Source: Amylibacter sp. SFDW26
Lineage (GTDB): Bacteria; Pseudomonadota; Alphaproteobacteria; Rhodobacterales; Rhodobacteraceae
Direction: 5' to 3'
Length of the DNA: 64,000 nucleotides
Assembly: GCF_009184395.1 (NCBI RefSeq)
Contig: NZ_WEIC01000005.1
Span: 124,001 to 188,000, forward strand
Numbering within the stretch: position 1 is the first letter of the stretch; every line of letters starts with the position of its first letter. The notes beneath the pieces were generated by a model that was not told where the DNA came from, made no database searches, and was given only the letters and a program-made list of their open reading frames with translations. This document shows, in pieces, positions 9,203 through 18,714 of this stretch. The translations under genes were made by a program, and so were the position numbers.

Positions 9203-10264
9203 ATGTTGAAACGTTTTTTGATCCTAAGCCTTTGTATTGTCACCTTGGTGGCCTGTGCAAAACGTGGTGCAATTGGTGTTGCAAAACTGGATGTTCTGAA
9301 TACTCAAATCGAGCGTATTTTTGTCGCAACAACGCGGCAAAAATCTGAAAATCTCTATGATTTCAACGGATTGCGCACATCTGAAATTACCTATGGCCGA
9401 TATGATATTTCCATCCCGCCAACCCATGAGGTTGGTCAGATTGAATGGCCACGTAACGCCCCAAATCCTGCCACTGATTTCGTGATTAAAGATGCAGAAT
9501 TATTCAGCTCGGTAAGCCCTTTTAAGTCTGCAGTCAGGAAATCAAATCGCAGCAAACCAAACGGCGAAGAGGTGGTTGTGTTTATTCACGGTTACAACAA
9601 TAATTTCGCCGAAAGCCTGTACCGTATGGCGCAAATTTCCGCAGATATGGAATTGAAAAGTACACCGATCCTGTATGCATGGCCAACAACTGAAAGCACC
9701 GTGGAATATTTGCATGATCGTGACAGTGTTTTATTTGCCCGTGATGGATTGCAAACCCTGCTACAACAAATCGCGAACACAGGTGCCAAACGCATTCTTC
9801 TTGTTGCACATTCGATCGGATCAAGCTTGCTGTTGGAAACTCTACGTCAGGTCAGCATTAGTAAAGATCAGACTGTCTTGAATACCGAAATTGGTGTTGT
9901 GATGATTTCACCTGATGTGGATGGCACTGTGTTCGAAATGCAGTTAAGCCGCATAAAACACGTCCCAGAACCTTTTGTCATTTTCAGTGACGATGGCGAT
10001 GTCGCTTTAAAGGTAACTTCATTCCTGACTGGGCGTCGCGAGCGATTAGGGCTGGTTACGAATGATGCGTTTTTGAAAAAGCATGGCGTAACCGTAATTG
10101 ACCTGTCTGATTTCGAAGATGGCGATCTGTTAAATCATTCTGTTGCCATCACATCACCAAGTGTGATCGCTATTCTAAAAGAACTTCCTGCAGCGGCAGA
10201 ATTTACGCAGCGCAGTGGTGGCAATCCTGATGATCTTCTCAAACGTGTATTCAAACAAAACTAA
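9203..10264 (+). CDS. DUF900-type alpha/beta hydrolase lipoprotein
   Basis: 353 residues. A lipoprotein signal is visible: positively charged start, hydrophobic core and lipobox LVAC with Cys18. The oxyanion segment VFIHGYNNNF and the nucleophile elbow AHSIG (Ser about 204) identify the DUF900 alpha/beta hydrolase family, usually annotated as esterase/lipase-like proteins. The Asp is probably in the ISPDVDG segment or near residue 270, and the His lies near LLNHSV. Likely anchored in the membrane facing the periplasm. It sits between mtnP and apt with 8-9 base gaps. A link to adenine salvage is not evident; co-transcription may be incidental. Confidence 0.82.
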   Translation: MLKRFLILSLCIVTLVACAKRGAIGVAKLDVLNTQIERIFVATTRQKSENLYDFNGLRTSEITYGRYDISIPPTHEVGQIEWPRNAPNPATDFVIKDAELFSSVSPFKSAVRKSNRSKPNGEEVVVFIHGYNNNFAESLYRMAQISADMELKSTPILYAWPTTESTVEYLHDRDSVLFARDGLQTLLQQIANTGAKRILLVAHSIGSSLLLETLRQVSISKDQTVLNTEIGVVMISPDVDGTVFEMQLSRIKHVPEPFVIFSDDGDVALKVTSFLTGRRERLGLVTNDAFLKKHGVTVIDLSDFEDGDLLNHSVAITSPSVIAILKELPAAAEFTQRSGGNPDDLLKRVFKQN

Positions 10265-10273
10265 GGCAGACCA

Positions 10274-10806
10274 ATGACAAAAGACCTGCGTGATTATATT
10301 CGCACCATCCCAGACTTTCCACACGAAGGTGTCTTGTTTCGCGATGTAACAACCCTGTTTGGCAGTGCCGAAGGGTTGCACGAAGCGATTGAACAAACTG
10401 TAGCAGCGCTGATTGGTATAAAAGTGGACAAGGTTGCTGGCCTAGAGGCACGTGGTTTTATCATGGGCGGTGCTGTGGCACAGCGTTTGGGCGTTGGCTT
10501 TGTACCCCTACGCAAGAAAGGCAAACTACCAGGGAAAACGATCACTCAGGATTATGAGTTGGAATATGGCACGGCCACATTAGAAGTTCATGATGATGCG
10601 ATTGAAGCTGGCGAAAATGTACTGTTGCTGGACGACCTGATCGCCACAGGTGGTACGGCAGAAGCAGGTATTAAACTGATCGAGGCATTGGGTGGTAAGG
10701 TCGTACAATCGACATTCATCATCGACCTACCCGATTTAGGCGGGCAGATAAGATAAAATCTATGGGCGTGCCTGTGCATGTGCTGTGCGCTTTTGAAGGG
10801 CTATAG
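10274..10806 (+). CDS. apt: Adenine phosphoribosyltransferase, with apparent frameshift near the 3' end
   Basis: The uninterrupted frame ends at 10756 after 160 residues. The PRPP-binding motif ([17 protein letters not shown]) and N-terminal [10 protein letters not shown] are intact. After DLPDLGG the frame reads QIR and stops. In the -1 frame the sequence continues from about 10741 as [21 protein letters not shown] and stops at 10806, which matches the usual Apt C-terminus and restores the normal length of about 177 residues. One base seems to be missing around 10739-10745, in a GGCGGG run. It could be a real mutation, a sequencing error or, less likely, programmed slippage. Converts adenine plus PRPP to AMP; acts downstream of mtnP. 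Confidence 0.85.
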
Positions 10807-10895
10807 ATTTCTTTTCACTAGAACATCTACATTAACCAATTCGTAAGACCCTACGGTTTATGTTGGCCTTGTTCATAGAACACACTTACACGCGG

Positions 10896-10930
10896 CGCCC
10901 TGTTATTCCCCGATAGCAGGGCGTTTCTTA
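10896..10930 (+). terminator. Rho-independent terminator after apt
   Basis: An 11-bp stem with one G-U pair (CGCCCTGTTAT/ATAGCAGGGCG, 6-nt loop) at 10896-10923, followed by TTTCTT. It lies between the convergent apt and FAD-oxidase genes and runs into the start of the latter's 3' end. Efficiency toward the minus strand is doubtful, as no T-run is present there. Confidence 0.65.
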
Positions 10931-12343
10931 TGTGCGTACGATCACACCTGGGTTCATGATACCTTTGGGATCAAGTGCTGTTTTGATCGCTTTGATCATC
11001 GCCAATTTTGTTGGATCACTATAGGTTTCCAAATCAGCCACCTTTAGTCGCCCAATACCGTGTTCTGCAGATACTGAGCCATCGAATTGATGCACCAAAT
11101 CATGGATCAATTTTTTAATCGCAACGCGTTTATCCAGCATGTCATTGCGATCCAACCCAGCTGCAGGGAACACATTATAATGCAAGTTGCCATCACCCAC
11201 ATGCCCAAAGCAATTCACGCGCAGATCACCCAATTCTGCAATCGCATCAAAACCTGTTTGAATGAATTCTGGCACAGCAGAGACTGGTACAGAAATATCG
11301 TGGCTGGACACAGCGCCAACGGCACGGTTTGCCAATGGGATATGTTCGCGCACAGACCAAAAATCTTGGCGTTGTTGCATGTTTTGCGCAATCAGCACGT
11401 CTTCAACCAAACCGTCCTCTATCACGCCTTCAAGGGCGGATAGCATACGTTCATCAAGGCGCGCATCTTCGCCACCCCCCGCTTCGATCAGAACCATCCA
11501 ATCTGGACGATCCGCAAATGGTTGGCGCACGTCTGGCAGTTTATCCGCCAAAAACTCTAAACTGGTGCCGTGGATCAATTCGAACCCAGAAACCAAACCA
11601 TCTAGGGCAGATTGCATGACTTGTAGCAATTTTACAGCCGCTTCAGGTGACGGTACCACAGTCATTGCTGTTGCCATTTTAGCAGGTTTTGCATGCAGTT
11701 TTAGCGTGGCACCAGTGATGATGCCCAAACTGCCCTCGGAACCGATCAAAAGGTTCCGTAGATCATAACCTGTGTTGTCTTTACGCAGACCTTTAAGGCC
11801 GCGATAAATAGAACCATCAGGCATAACCGCCTCTAATCCCAAGCACAGATCGCGGGTATTGCCGTAACGCAGCACCTGAACACCGCCTGCATTGGTGGCA
11901 AGATTGCCGCCAATACGGCAACTGCCCTCTGCCGCTAAGGATAATGGAAACAGACGATCAGCTTGATCGGCTGCGTCTTGAATATCAGTCAGGATCACAC
12001 CGGCATCGACAGTCATTGTGTTGTTATCAGGATCAACAGCACGGATTGCAGTCATGCGTTCTACAGACAGTAGGATTGGCGCAGGGTCTATATCCGCAAC
12101 TTGCCCCCCCACAAGACCTGTACCTCCTGCATATGGGATAATGCTAACGCCATATTCATAGCATAGCTTCACAGCAATAGAGACTTCTTCGACATTGCGA
12201 GGACGCACCAAACAAGCGGCTGTTCCTTGGTAAAGATCACGAGGTTCTGATAAATATCCAGCAGGTGCTTCGCTGATAGTGCCATCTGGCAAAGCTGTCA
12301 TTAGCTTTTCAATAAATTCTGGTGTTGCTGCAGATAAAGTCAT
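10928..12343 (-). CDS. FAD-binding oxidase, GlcD / D-lactate dehydrogenase type
   Basis: 471 residues. The FAD-binding PCMH domain occupies about residues 35-215 (PYAGGTGLVGG, GSCRIGGNLATNAGG), and the C-terminal FAD-oxidase domain carries NCFGHVGDGNLHYN and SAEHGIGRLK. These are the flavin and 2-hydroxyacid binding signatures of the D-lactate / glycolate oxidase subunit / D-2-hydroxyglutarate dehydrogenase family. It oxidises a D-2-hydroxyacid to the 2-oxoacid, but the exact substrate cannot be told from sequence. There are no GlcE/GlcF partners nearby, so a stand-alone dehydrogenase is more likely than glycolate oxidase. It lies 27 bases after the acetyltransferase gene. Confidence 0.9.
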   Translation of the reverse strand: MTLSAATPEFIEKLMTALPDGTISEAPAGYLSEPRDLYQGTAACLVRPRNVEEVSIAVKLCYEYGVSIIPYAGGTGLVGGQVADIDPAPILLSVERMTAIRAVDPDNNTMTVDAGVILTDIQDAADQADRLFPLSLAAEGSCRIGGNLATNAGGVQVLRYGNTRDLCLGLEAVMPDGSIYRGLKGLRKDNTGYDLRNLLIGSEGSLGIITGATLKLHAKPAKMATAMTVVPSPEAAVKLLQVMQSALDGLVSGFELIHGTSLEFLADKLPDVRQPFADRPDWMVLIEAGGGEDARLDERMLSALEGVIEDGLVEDVLIAQNMQQRQDFWSVREHIPLANRAVGAVSSHDISVPVSAVPEFIQTGFDAIAELGDLRVNCFGHVGDGNLHYNVFPAAGLDRNDMLDKRVAIKKLIHDLVHQFDGSVSAEHGIGRLKVADLETYSDPTKLAMIKAIKTALDPKGIMNPGVIVRT

Positions 12344-12370
12344 TAGAGCCTCTAGTATAATTAGAGCAAT

Positions 12371-12955
12371 TTAACCCGCGTCAGTTTTCCCGCGACGGTC
12401 CATGCGTAGGTTGGAATACAACACATGATTCTGCCAACGTCCATTAATTTGTAGGTAAGCTTGCGCAACACCTTCATATTTAAATCCAGATTTTTCCAAC
12501 ACACCACGCGAGGGTTTATTTGTCGGTAAGCAAGCCGCTTCTACACGACTTAGATCAAGGGTTGTGAAGGCATAATGCACTAATGCGCTGATGGCTTCGG
12601 TCATATAGCCTTGGCGTGCGAATTCTTTACCAGTCCAGTAGCCCAACGTACCAGTTTGTGCTGGGCCGCGGCGGATATTATCCAATGTAACCGCTCCAAC
12701 CAGTGCCTGATCGACACGGCGTAACATGAAAAGTGGTGCGCCACGGCCCGTATCAAAGGCTTTTTTGGCCCAATAGACGCGATTATTAAATGCGCGTTTG
12801 GAAAAATGATCTTCGGCCCAAATTGGCTCCCACGGTGTCAGGTATTCGGCAGAGGTTTGACGCAAGTTCACCCATTGCATATGGTCGCCCATTTCAGGCA
12901 AACGCAGAGTTAAGCGTTCAGTTTCAATTGTAACTTTCGGCTTTCGTCCAAACAT
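12371..12955 (-). CDS. RimJ/RimL-type GNAT acetyltransferase
   Basis: 194 residues. The ETERLTLRLP start, the GTLGYWTGKEFARQGYMTEA acetyl-CoA segment and the final LPTNKPSRGVLEKSGF stretch are typical of the ribosomal-protein-alanine acetyltransferase (RimJ/RimL) group. Members acetylate protein N-termini or small amines; the target here is unknown. It starts 3 bases after the M16 peptidase gene ends and is probably translated from the same mRNA. Confidence 0.88.
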   Translation of the reverse strand: MFGRKPKVTIETERLTLRLPEMGDHMQWVNLRQTSAEYLTPWEPIWAEDHFSKRAFNNRVYWAKKAFDTGRGAPLFMLRRVDQALVGAVTLDNIRRGPAQTGTLGYWTGKEFARQGYMTEAISALVHYAFTTLDLSRVEAACLPTNKPSRGVLEKSGFKYEGVAQAYLQINGRWQNHVLYSNLRMDRRGKTDAG

Positions 12956-12958
12956 ACG

Positions 12959-14221
12959 TTACGCTGCCAACCTTTCAGCCAAGATACCTGTTGTAGGTGC
13001 TGCCTCTACTGGACCATAAAGCGCCAGAGATGGTGCAGACTTTTCACACAAACGTTCTGCAAAATTAGCCACAGATCCAACAGTCACGGCATCAATTTTG
13101 CCAACGACTTCATCCAGATCAGGAACACGCCCCCAAATGCCAACCATACGGGCAAGACGTTCACACCGTGATGACGGGCTTTCCAGCCCCATCAACATAC
13201 CTGCTTTTATCTGATTACGTGCGCGATCGATTTCGGCTTGCGTCATATCTTCGACAGAGCGCTTCAGCTCATCAATGCAAAGTTCTGACAGTCCAACCAC
13301 ATCGTCACCACTGGTCCCTGAGTAGATCGTCAGCGATCCTGTGTCCGAATACGCCCCCATTTGGCTGTAGATCGTATAACAAAGGCCGCGTTTTTCACGA
13401 GCTTCTTGGAACAAACGCGAAGACATGCCACCGCCCAATGCTGTGGCGTAAACTTGACCAATATAAAGATCATCACTCATATGACCGTTGGTTTCCAAAG
13501 ACATCGCGAAATGAGCTTGCTCTAGGTCTTTGATAACACGATGTTCCCCACCTTGATACAGAGCGGGTTGCGCGATCAACCCACTTGCGGTTGGCAGCAA
13601 TCCAAATGTTTGTTCGGCCAAACGCACCAATGCATCGTGATCTACGGCACCTGCAGCAGATAGGATCATTTGATCGGGGACGTAATTGTGTGCAACAAAC
13701 TCTTGTAAATTTTCGCGTGTGAAACTTTGCACGCGTTCCGCTGGCCCAAGGATCGTACGCCCGAATGGTTGATCAGGGTAAGACACCTCTTGCAACCAAT
13801 CGAAAATGATATCGTCTGGGGTGTCCAGCGATTGTCCGATCTCTTGCAAAATCACACCGCGTTCGATTTCCAACTCGCGTGGATCAAATGTGGAGTTCAA
13901 AACGATGTCTGAAATCACATCAAAGGCCAAAGGCACATCCTGTGCCAGAACACGTGCATAATAGGCTGTCACTTCACGGCTGGTATAAGCGTTCAGATAG
14001 CCCCCCACATCTTCAATCGCTTCTGCGATGTCCAATGCGGAACGGCGTTTCGTTCCCTTAAAGGCCATATGTTCTAAGAAATGCGCAATACCGTTTTGCT
14101 CAACACGTTCATGGCGCCCACCCGCAGAAACCCATACGCCCAAAGACGCGGATTGTAGTGCTGGCATATGTTCTGTGACGATCCGAAAACCGTTTGGCAG
14201 TGTTGTTATTTGAACGCTCAA
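12959..14221 (-). CDS. M16 family zinc metallopeptidase (processing-peptidase-like)
   Basis: 420 residues. The inverted zinc motif HFLEH (His47, Glu50, His51) is followed by the third ligand region EIERGVILQEI around residue 120, so the active site appears complete. This is the bacterial relative of the mitochondrial processing peptidase beta subunit. It has no signal peptide, so it is probably cytoplasmic. The ATG overlaps the end of thrC by four bases, a conserved thrC-M16 linkage in Rhodobacterales. Confidence 0.93.
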   Translation of the reverse strand: MSVQITTLPNGFRIVTEHMPALQSASLGVWVSAGGRHERVEQNGIAHFLEHMAFKGTKRRSALDIAEAIEDVGGYLNAYTSREVTAYYARVLAQDVPLAFDVISDIVLNSTFDPRELEIERGVILQEIGQSLDTPDDIIFDWLQEVSYPDQPFGRTILGPAERVQSFTRENLQEFVAHNYVPDQMILSAAGAVDHDALVRLAEQTFGLLPTASGLIAQPALYQGGEHRVIKDLEQAHFAMSLETNGHMSDDLYIGQVYATALGGGMSSRLFQEAREKRGLCYTIYSQMGAYSDTGSLTIYSGTSGDDVVGLSELCIDELKRSVEDMTQAEIDRARNQIKAGMLMGLESPSSRCERLARMVGIWGRVPDLDEVVGKIDAVTVGSVANFAERLCEKSAPSLALYGPVEAAPTTGILAERLAA

Positions 14222-15612
14222 ACGCCGACCCTTTCGCGGATAAGCGCTTCAACAGCACTTAAATCATTACCCACTTTGGTCATACGTTCATCACGCTCAA
14301 ACAGATCCGCCATACGTCCTGGCAATTCTGGATGCACACCGCAAGCCGCTTCTACAGCTGCTGGGAATTTCGCAGGATGTGCCGTTGCCAATGTGATCAT
14401 CGGAACCGTTTCATCGCGTGGAATTGTATTGGCCACATGCACACCGATGGCTGAATGCGGGCATAAAACCTCGTTCACATCTTGGAATGCTATTTTTATG
14501 GCTTTGGATGTTTGCTCTTCGGAACAACGTCCACTGTCAAATTCATCTTTCAACTTACCGAGCGCGCCTTGCGACAATGTAAATGTCCCGTCATCTTTGA
14601 GCGCAGTCATAAGCTGCGCCACAGCCGCGCCTTCGCGATCATATAGATCAAACACCAAACGTTCAAAGTTAGAGCTGACTTGGATATCCATAGATGGGCT
14701 GATCGACGGGTTTACACCCGTCTTTGTGTGATCACCCGTTTGCAATGTACGGTGCAAGATATCGTTTTGGTTCGTGGCAATCACCAAACGGTCGATTGGC
14801 AATCCCATACGTTTTGCAACATAACCTGCAAAGATATCGCCAAAGTTGCCTGTCGGCACAGTAAAGCTGACTTTGCGGTGTGGCGCGCCAACGGATACGG
14901 CAGATGTGAAGTAATATACCACCTGCGCCAAAACACGCGCCCAGTTGATAGAATTCACACCCGCCAATTTCACGCCATCGCGGAAATCGAAGTCGTTGAA
15001 CATGTCTTTGAGCAGTGCCTGACAATCGTCAAAGTCACCGTCTACAGCCAACGCGTGTACGTTTGATTCTGTAGGCGTTGTCATTTGGCGGCGTTGTACG
15101 TCTGACACTCGCCCATCTGGGAACATGATGAATACATCTACGGCATCCAAGCCTTTGAAAGCTTCAATAGCGGCGGATCCTGTATCGCCAGACGTCGCAC
15201 CAACGATTGTCACTTTATCACCGCGACGACCCAATGCTTTTTCGAACATTTGACCAATCAATTGCATCGCCACATCTTTGAACGCCAATGTTGGGCCGTG
15301 GAACAATTCCAGCAAGAAGTGATTTTCATCCAATTGCACGATTGGGCAACGCGCCAAATGGCCAAAGCTAGCGTATGATTTGTGAATGATCTCTAGAAAT
15401 TCGATGTCTGTGAATGTGTCACCAATAAATGGTTTCATCACAGCGAATGCGACTTCTTCATAGGACTTACCTGCAAAGCCGGCAATTTCATCCGCCGATA
15501 GCGTTGGCCATGTTTCTGGCACATACAGGCCGCCATCACGGGCCAAACCTGTCAGCATTGCTTCTTCGAATGTCAGCGCAGGCGATTGCCCACGTGTAGA
15601 GATATATTTCAT
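14218..15612 (-). CDS. thrC: Threonine synthase
   Basis: 464 residues from the ATG at 15612 (MKYISTRGQSPALTFEEAML), the standard N-terminus; the frame is open to 15705 but the extra part overlaps SURF1 and is not family-like. HGPTLAFKDVAMQ contains the PLP lysine, and the GATSGDTGSAAIEAF segment is the phosphate-binding loop. It converts O-phosphohomoserine to threonine, the end of the branch started by lysC in this window. The stop overlaps the M16 peptidase start. Confidence 0.95.
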   Translation of the reverse strand: MKYISTRGQSPALTFEEAMLTGLARDGGLYVPETWPTLSADEIAGFAGKSYEEVAFAVMKPFIGDTFTDIEFLEIIHKSYASFGHLARCPIVQLDENHFLLELFHGPTLAFKDVAMQLIGQMFEKALGRRGDKVTIVGATSGDTGSAAIEAFKGLDAVDVFIMFPDGRVSDVQRRQMTTPTESNVHALAVDGDFDDCQALLKDMFNDFDFRDGVKLAGVNSINWARVLAQVVYYFTSAVSVGAPHRKVSFTVPTGNFGDIFAGYVAKRMGLPIDRLVIATNQNDILHRTLQTGDHTKTGVNPSISPSMDIQVSSNFERLVFDLYDREGAAVAQLMTALKDDGTFTLSQGALGKLKDEFDSGRCSEEQTSKAIKIAFQDVNEVLCPHSAIGVHVANTIPRDETVPMITLATAHPAKFPAAVEAACGVHPELPGRMADLFERDERMTKVGNDLSAVEALIRERVGV

Positions 15613-15629
15613 AAGTTCGTTTCCGACGA

Positions 15630-16307
15630 TTAAACGGTTTTCTGCCTGATACGATAAAGCAGATAAAGAGTCATCCCAAACCATACTAAGGCAAGGGAAA
15701 ACCATGTGATTGCATATTCTTTGTGATCATTCGGTATATCATGGCCAATTTTAATCGGGCGAATACCCGTTGGATTGCCCATAAAGTCACGTGCAACGAC
15801 CATAATAGGATCAGTGCCCAAAGCTTTGGACATTTTATCGATGTCGCGCGCGAACCATATATTTTTTTCGATATTAGGATCAGGTGTGAAACCATCCGTT
15901 TCATTCGGCCACAATAGATTGCCAAGCACGCGCACATGTTGGCCTGGGCGCGCAGCATTTTTATCCGCTTCTGGAATATACCCCAGATCGATCAATATGG
16001 GGCGTTTTGTGACAACATCGATGCCAGAGGTCACAACCAAGAAACCTGGTCCACCTTTTTTCTGTGATGTCAGAACGTGCAATTCATCCCCCGTTAAAAA
16101 CACCTCTACCTGCACAGACATGCGGTTGTGGTCAGCTTTTTTAGGGTTAGGAGGCACTGCAATGGGGGGTGCTGTCATCTTGGCCTCTATCTCGGCCAGA
16201 TTATTATTCTTCCATTCCATACGCTGCACTTGCCAAAACCCAAGCCACAAAAGGATCGCGCATCCGATGATGCCGAAAAGAAGCGGAAAGATCATACGTT
16301 TGGTCAT
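15630..16307 (-). CDS. SURF1 family cytochrome oxidase assembly protein
   Basis: About 225 residues from the ATG at 16307 (MTKRMIFPLLFG); an in-frame ATG at 16319 is possible. Two transmembrane segments, one at each end, flank a periplasmic domain with the family features FWQVQRMEWK, ILIDLGYIPE and a C-terminal HKEYAITWFSLA. SURF1 helps insert haem a into subunit I of aa3-type oxidase. It is downstream of the cox cluster, separated only by a GNAT gene. Confidence 0.92.
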   Translation of the reverse strand: MTKRMIFPLLFGIIGCAILLWLGFWQVQRMEWKNNNLAEIEAKMTAPPIAVPPNPKKADHNRMSVQVEVFLTGDELHVLTSQKKGGPGFLVVTSGIDVVTKRPILIDLGYIPEADKNAARPGQHVRVLGNLLWPNETDGFTPDPNIEKNIWFARDIDKMSKALGTDPIMVVARDFMGNPTGIRPIKIGHDIPNDHKEYAITWFSLALVWFGMTLYLLYRIRQKTV

Positions 16308-16386
16308 GGATGTGCCCAATTCAAAAGGTTCGATACGTCAAATAGGTCATTTCAAAAACAAAGCCAACTGCCAATGCCATAATGCA

Positions 16387-17211
16387 TTATTTGGTCAGCG
16401 CCGTATCGCCAAAGTGATTTGGGTCTGTTGCTGCTACGGCTGTCCATTCTGTTGGTAATACGGCTTGCTTTGCACAAACGGCCATTGATCCAGTATTGCC
16501 TTTTTTCACGGCTGTAAAAAACCCACGGACACCGTGTTCTTCCCACATATGTGCCAATGCCATTGCGCCCAATACGCCGATGATTTTTTCACCGCGTCTA
16601 TCAGGATGGGTTGCTAATGCACCCCAAAATCCATGATCCGCATACATGCTATCTGGATGCATGTTTTTATAAGATGATGCCGTTGCAACAGGCCGCCCTG
16701 TTGCATCAACCGCAGCAAGACATATGCCTTTGTACGTTAGGCCCCGCATCGAAAGACCTGGTGTTGGCATAACACCGCAATCCATTGACAGTTGCGCTGT
16801 TTCACGCACCAAATCTGCATCTGTATCCGCAGACAAGCGCACCACTTTCAAATCGGGTGGCAATGATGCATTTGCGATAATCGTTTTTGCCGCTTCATAT
16901 GCATCCTCCCCGCCCCATTGTTTTTCCCAACGGCCTGCAGATAATCCCATATCATTTAGTTTTGCCACCAATGCATCAGCTTTATCTGCTGGATAGTAAT
17001 GAAAGCTTCCTGCCCCTGTTAGGCGCACAAGGGATGCAAGACGTTCTGCATCATCGTCACCTTGGCTGCCGACAATAGACAGCATACGTCCGTAGTTTGA
17101 ATAGATCGGATTATCGCGTAGCAATTCCCACAGATCACGAGATCGCTGCATCATAACAACATGCGGTTCGGTTCCAAAAAACTCTTCTGAAAACTTATTT
17201 ATATCTGACAT
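16387..17211 (-). CDS. GNAT family acetyltransferase
   Basis: 274 residues from the ATG at 17211 (MSDINKFSEEFFG); the frame is open to 17340 but the extension overlaps the coxIII terminator and its 3' end. The C-terminal half has a GNAT-like core (TYKGICLAAVDATG, ATHPDRRGEKIIGVLGAMAL, then VKKGNTGSMAVCAKQAVL). N-terminal half is not recognised. It lies between SURF1 and coxIII, where it probably has its own promoter because a terminator sits just upstream. Function unknown. Confidence 0.75.
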   Translation of the reverse strand: MSDINKFSEEFFGTEPHVVMMQRSRDLWELLRDNPIYSNYGRMLSIVGSQGDDDAERLASLVRLTGAGSFHYYPADKADALVAKLNDMGLSAGRWEKQWGGEDAYEAAKTIIANASLPPDLKVVRLSADTDADLVRETAQLSMDCGVMPTPGLSMRGLTYKGICLAAVDATGRPVATASSYKNMHPDSMYADHGFWGALATHPDRRGEKIIGVLGAMALAHMWEEHGVRGFFTAVKKGNTGSMAVCAKQAVLPTEWTAVAATDPNHFGDTALTK

Positions 17212-17241
17212 GACTTTTCCAATTTGAAACTGTCTTAAAGT

Positions 17242-17273
17242 AAAAAAGGCGCCGAGTGTACTCAGCGCCTTTG
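17242..17273 (-). terminator. Rho-independent terminator after coxIII
   Basis: GC-rich inverted repeat (AAGGCGCTGAGT / ACTCGGCGCCTT on the minus strand, one G-U pair) followed by a run of T residues on that strand (A-run 17243-17248 on plus). It ends the cytochrome oxidase transcript, 25 bases after the coxIII stop. Confidence 0.85.
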
Positions 17274-17297
17274 AAATTCTAAATCTGTGTGGGCTTA

Positions 17298-18113
17298 TCA
17301 GCCACCCCAGATGTAAACCGCTGCGAATAGGAACAACCATACAACATCAACAAAGTGCCAGTACCAAGCAGCTGCTTCGAAACCAACGTGACGCTCTTGT
17401 GTAAAGTGACCTGCTTGTGCGCGGAAATAACATACTGCCAAGAAGATCGTACCAACAATAACGTGGAAGCCGTGGAAGCCAGTCGCCATAAAGAAGTTCG
17501 CACCGTAGATGTTACCAGAAAAGCTGAATGCAGCGTGGCTGTACTCGTATGCTTGGAATACTGTGAAAATAAGACCCAAAATAACCGCACCGATAAGGCC
17601 TTTTTTCAAACCGTCACGATCATTTTCATGTGCCAATGCGTGGTGCGCCCAAGTACATAGGCAACCAGAGCACAATAAGATCAATGTATTGATCAATGGC
17701 AGATGCCATGGGTCGAATGTTTCAATACCAACTGGAGGCCATACGCCATCAATTGCTGGGGATTGAGGGCCCATTGGGTACATTGCGTGTTTAAAGAAGG
17801 ACCAGAACCAAGCCACAAAGAACATGATCTCTGACATGATGAACATGATCACACCGTAACGTAGACCAATCACAACCACTGGCGTGTGATCACCTGCATG
17901 TGCATCTTTCACACATTCAGACCACCATGCGAACATCACGTATAGGACTGATATAAAACCAACAGCGAATAGATCGCCTGGCATTACAACTGCGGTAATG
18001 CCTTTCATCCACAAAACAGCGCCAGCAAGCATGATGAATGCAGACAACCCGCCAGCAAATGGCCAAATGCTTGGTGTTAGAATGTGGTAATCATGATTTT
18101 TTTCATGCGCCAT
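17298..18113 (-). CDS. ctaE: Cytochrome c oxidase subunit III
   Basis: 271 residues with seven hydrophobic segments. Family motifs include [10 protein letters not shown] near the N-terminus, [14 protein letters not shown], the [11 protein letters not shown] segment and a C-terminal [14 protein letters not shown]. It is an integral subunit of the aa3 oxidase in the inner membrane. An AAGGGGATTCCACC leader gives a good ribosome-binding site. It follows ctaG by 16 bases. Confidence 0.97.
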   Translation of the reverse strand: MAHEKNHDYHILTPSIWPFAGGLSAFIMLAGAVLWMKGITAVVMPGDLFAVGFISVLYVMFAWWSECVKDAHAGDHTPVVVIGLRYGVIMFIMSEIMFFVAWFWSFFKHAMYPMGPQSPAIDGVWPPVGIETFDPWHLPLINTLILLCSGCLCTWAHHALAHENDRDGLKKGLIGAVILGLIFTVFQAYEYSHAAFSFSGNIYGANFFMATGFHGFHVIVGTIFLAVCYFRAQAGHFTQERHVGFEAAAWYWHFVDVVWLFLFAAVYIWGG

Positions 18114-18129
18114 GGTGGAATCCCCTTAT

Positions 18130-18714
18130 TTATTGCGCTGTTTCTACGTCGATTTCACTGTCCAGATCAAGGCTTGCTTGCAGTTCAGGTAAATCTGTCA
18201 CATGGAAAGTGTAACTCAGCGTGATTGAATTGACATATTTGCCTTCGATGTCATCCACAATTTCCGGATCAACATAGAATGTCACTGGCATCTGAACTGT
18301 TTCACCTGGCTGCAAAACTTGCAGCTCAAAACAGAAACAGTCGATTTTTGTAAAATATGCACCAGCAGAATACGGGTAAACGTTAAAGCTAGCCGTGCCT
18401 GCAATCGGTTTGTCTGTTGGGTTGTGTGCTTCGTAAAAAGCAAGCCCCGTTTCGCCGATGCGAAGTTTCATTGTGCGCGCTTGTGGTTTGAATTCCCAAG
18501 GCATACCTTTTTCAAGTGAACCATCAAAACGTACTTGGATTTCACGATCTAAGACTTTTGTGCTGGCTTCACCTGCAACCTGTGTCACGCCACCAAAACC
18601 AGTTACGCGACAGAACCAATCGTAGAATGGAACAGCTGCAAAAGACATGCTCAGCATGAATAGTGGCAGGCCAACAAGATACATTACCAGTTTTTTATTG
18701 CTCTTCGTATTCAT
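18130..18714 (-). CDS. ctaG: Cytochrome c oxidase assembly protein CtaG/Cox11
   Basis: 194 residues. One N-terminal transmembrane segment (about residues 9-29) is followed by a periplasmic domain. The VPFYDWFCRVTGFGG segment and the copper-binding CFCFE motif (about residues 131-135) are conserved in Cox11. It delivers copper to the CuB site in subunit I. Its ATG overlaps the stop of the small upstream gene (ATGA). Confidence 0.96.
   Translation of the reverse strand: MNTKSNKKLVMYLVGLPLFMLSMSFAAVPFYDWFCRVTGFGGVTQVAGEASTKVLDREIQVRFDGSLEKGMPWEFKPQARTMKLRIGETGLAFYEAHNPTDKPIAGTASFNVYPYSAGAYFTKIDCFCFELQVLQPGETVQMPVTFYVDPEIVDDIEGKYVNSITLSYTFHVTDLPELQASLDLDSEIDVETAQ

Noticed and set aside
15613-15705. 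31-residue N-terminal extension of thrC
   Set aside because: Not family-like and overlaps SURF1; the ATG at 15612 gives the normal N-terminus.
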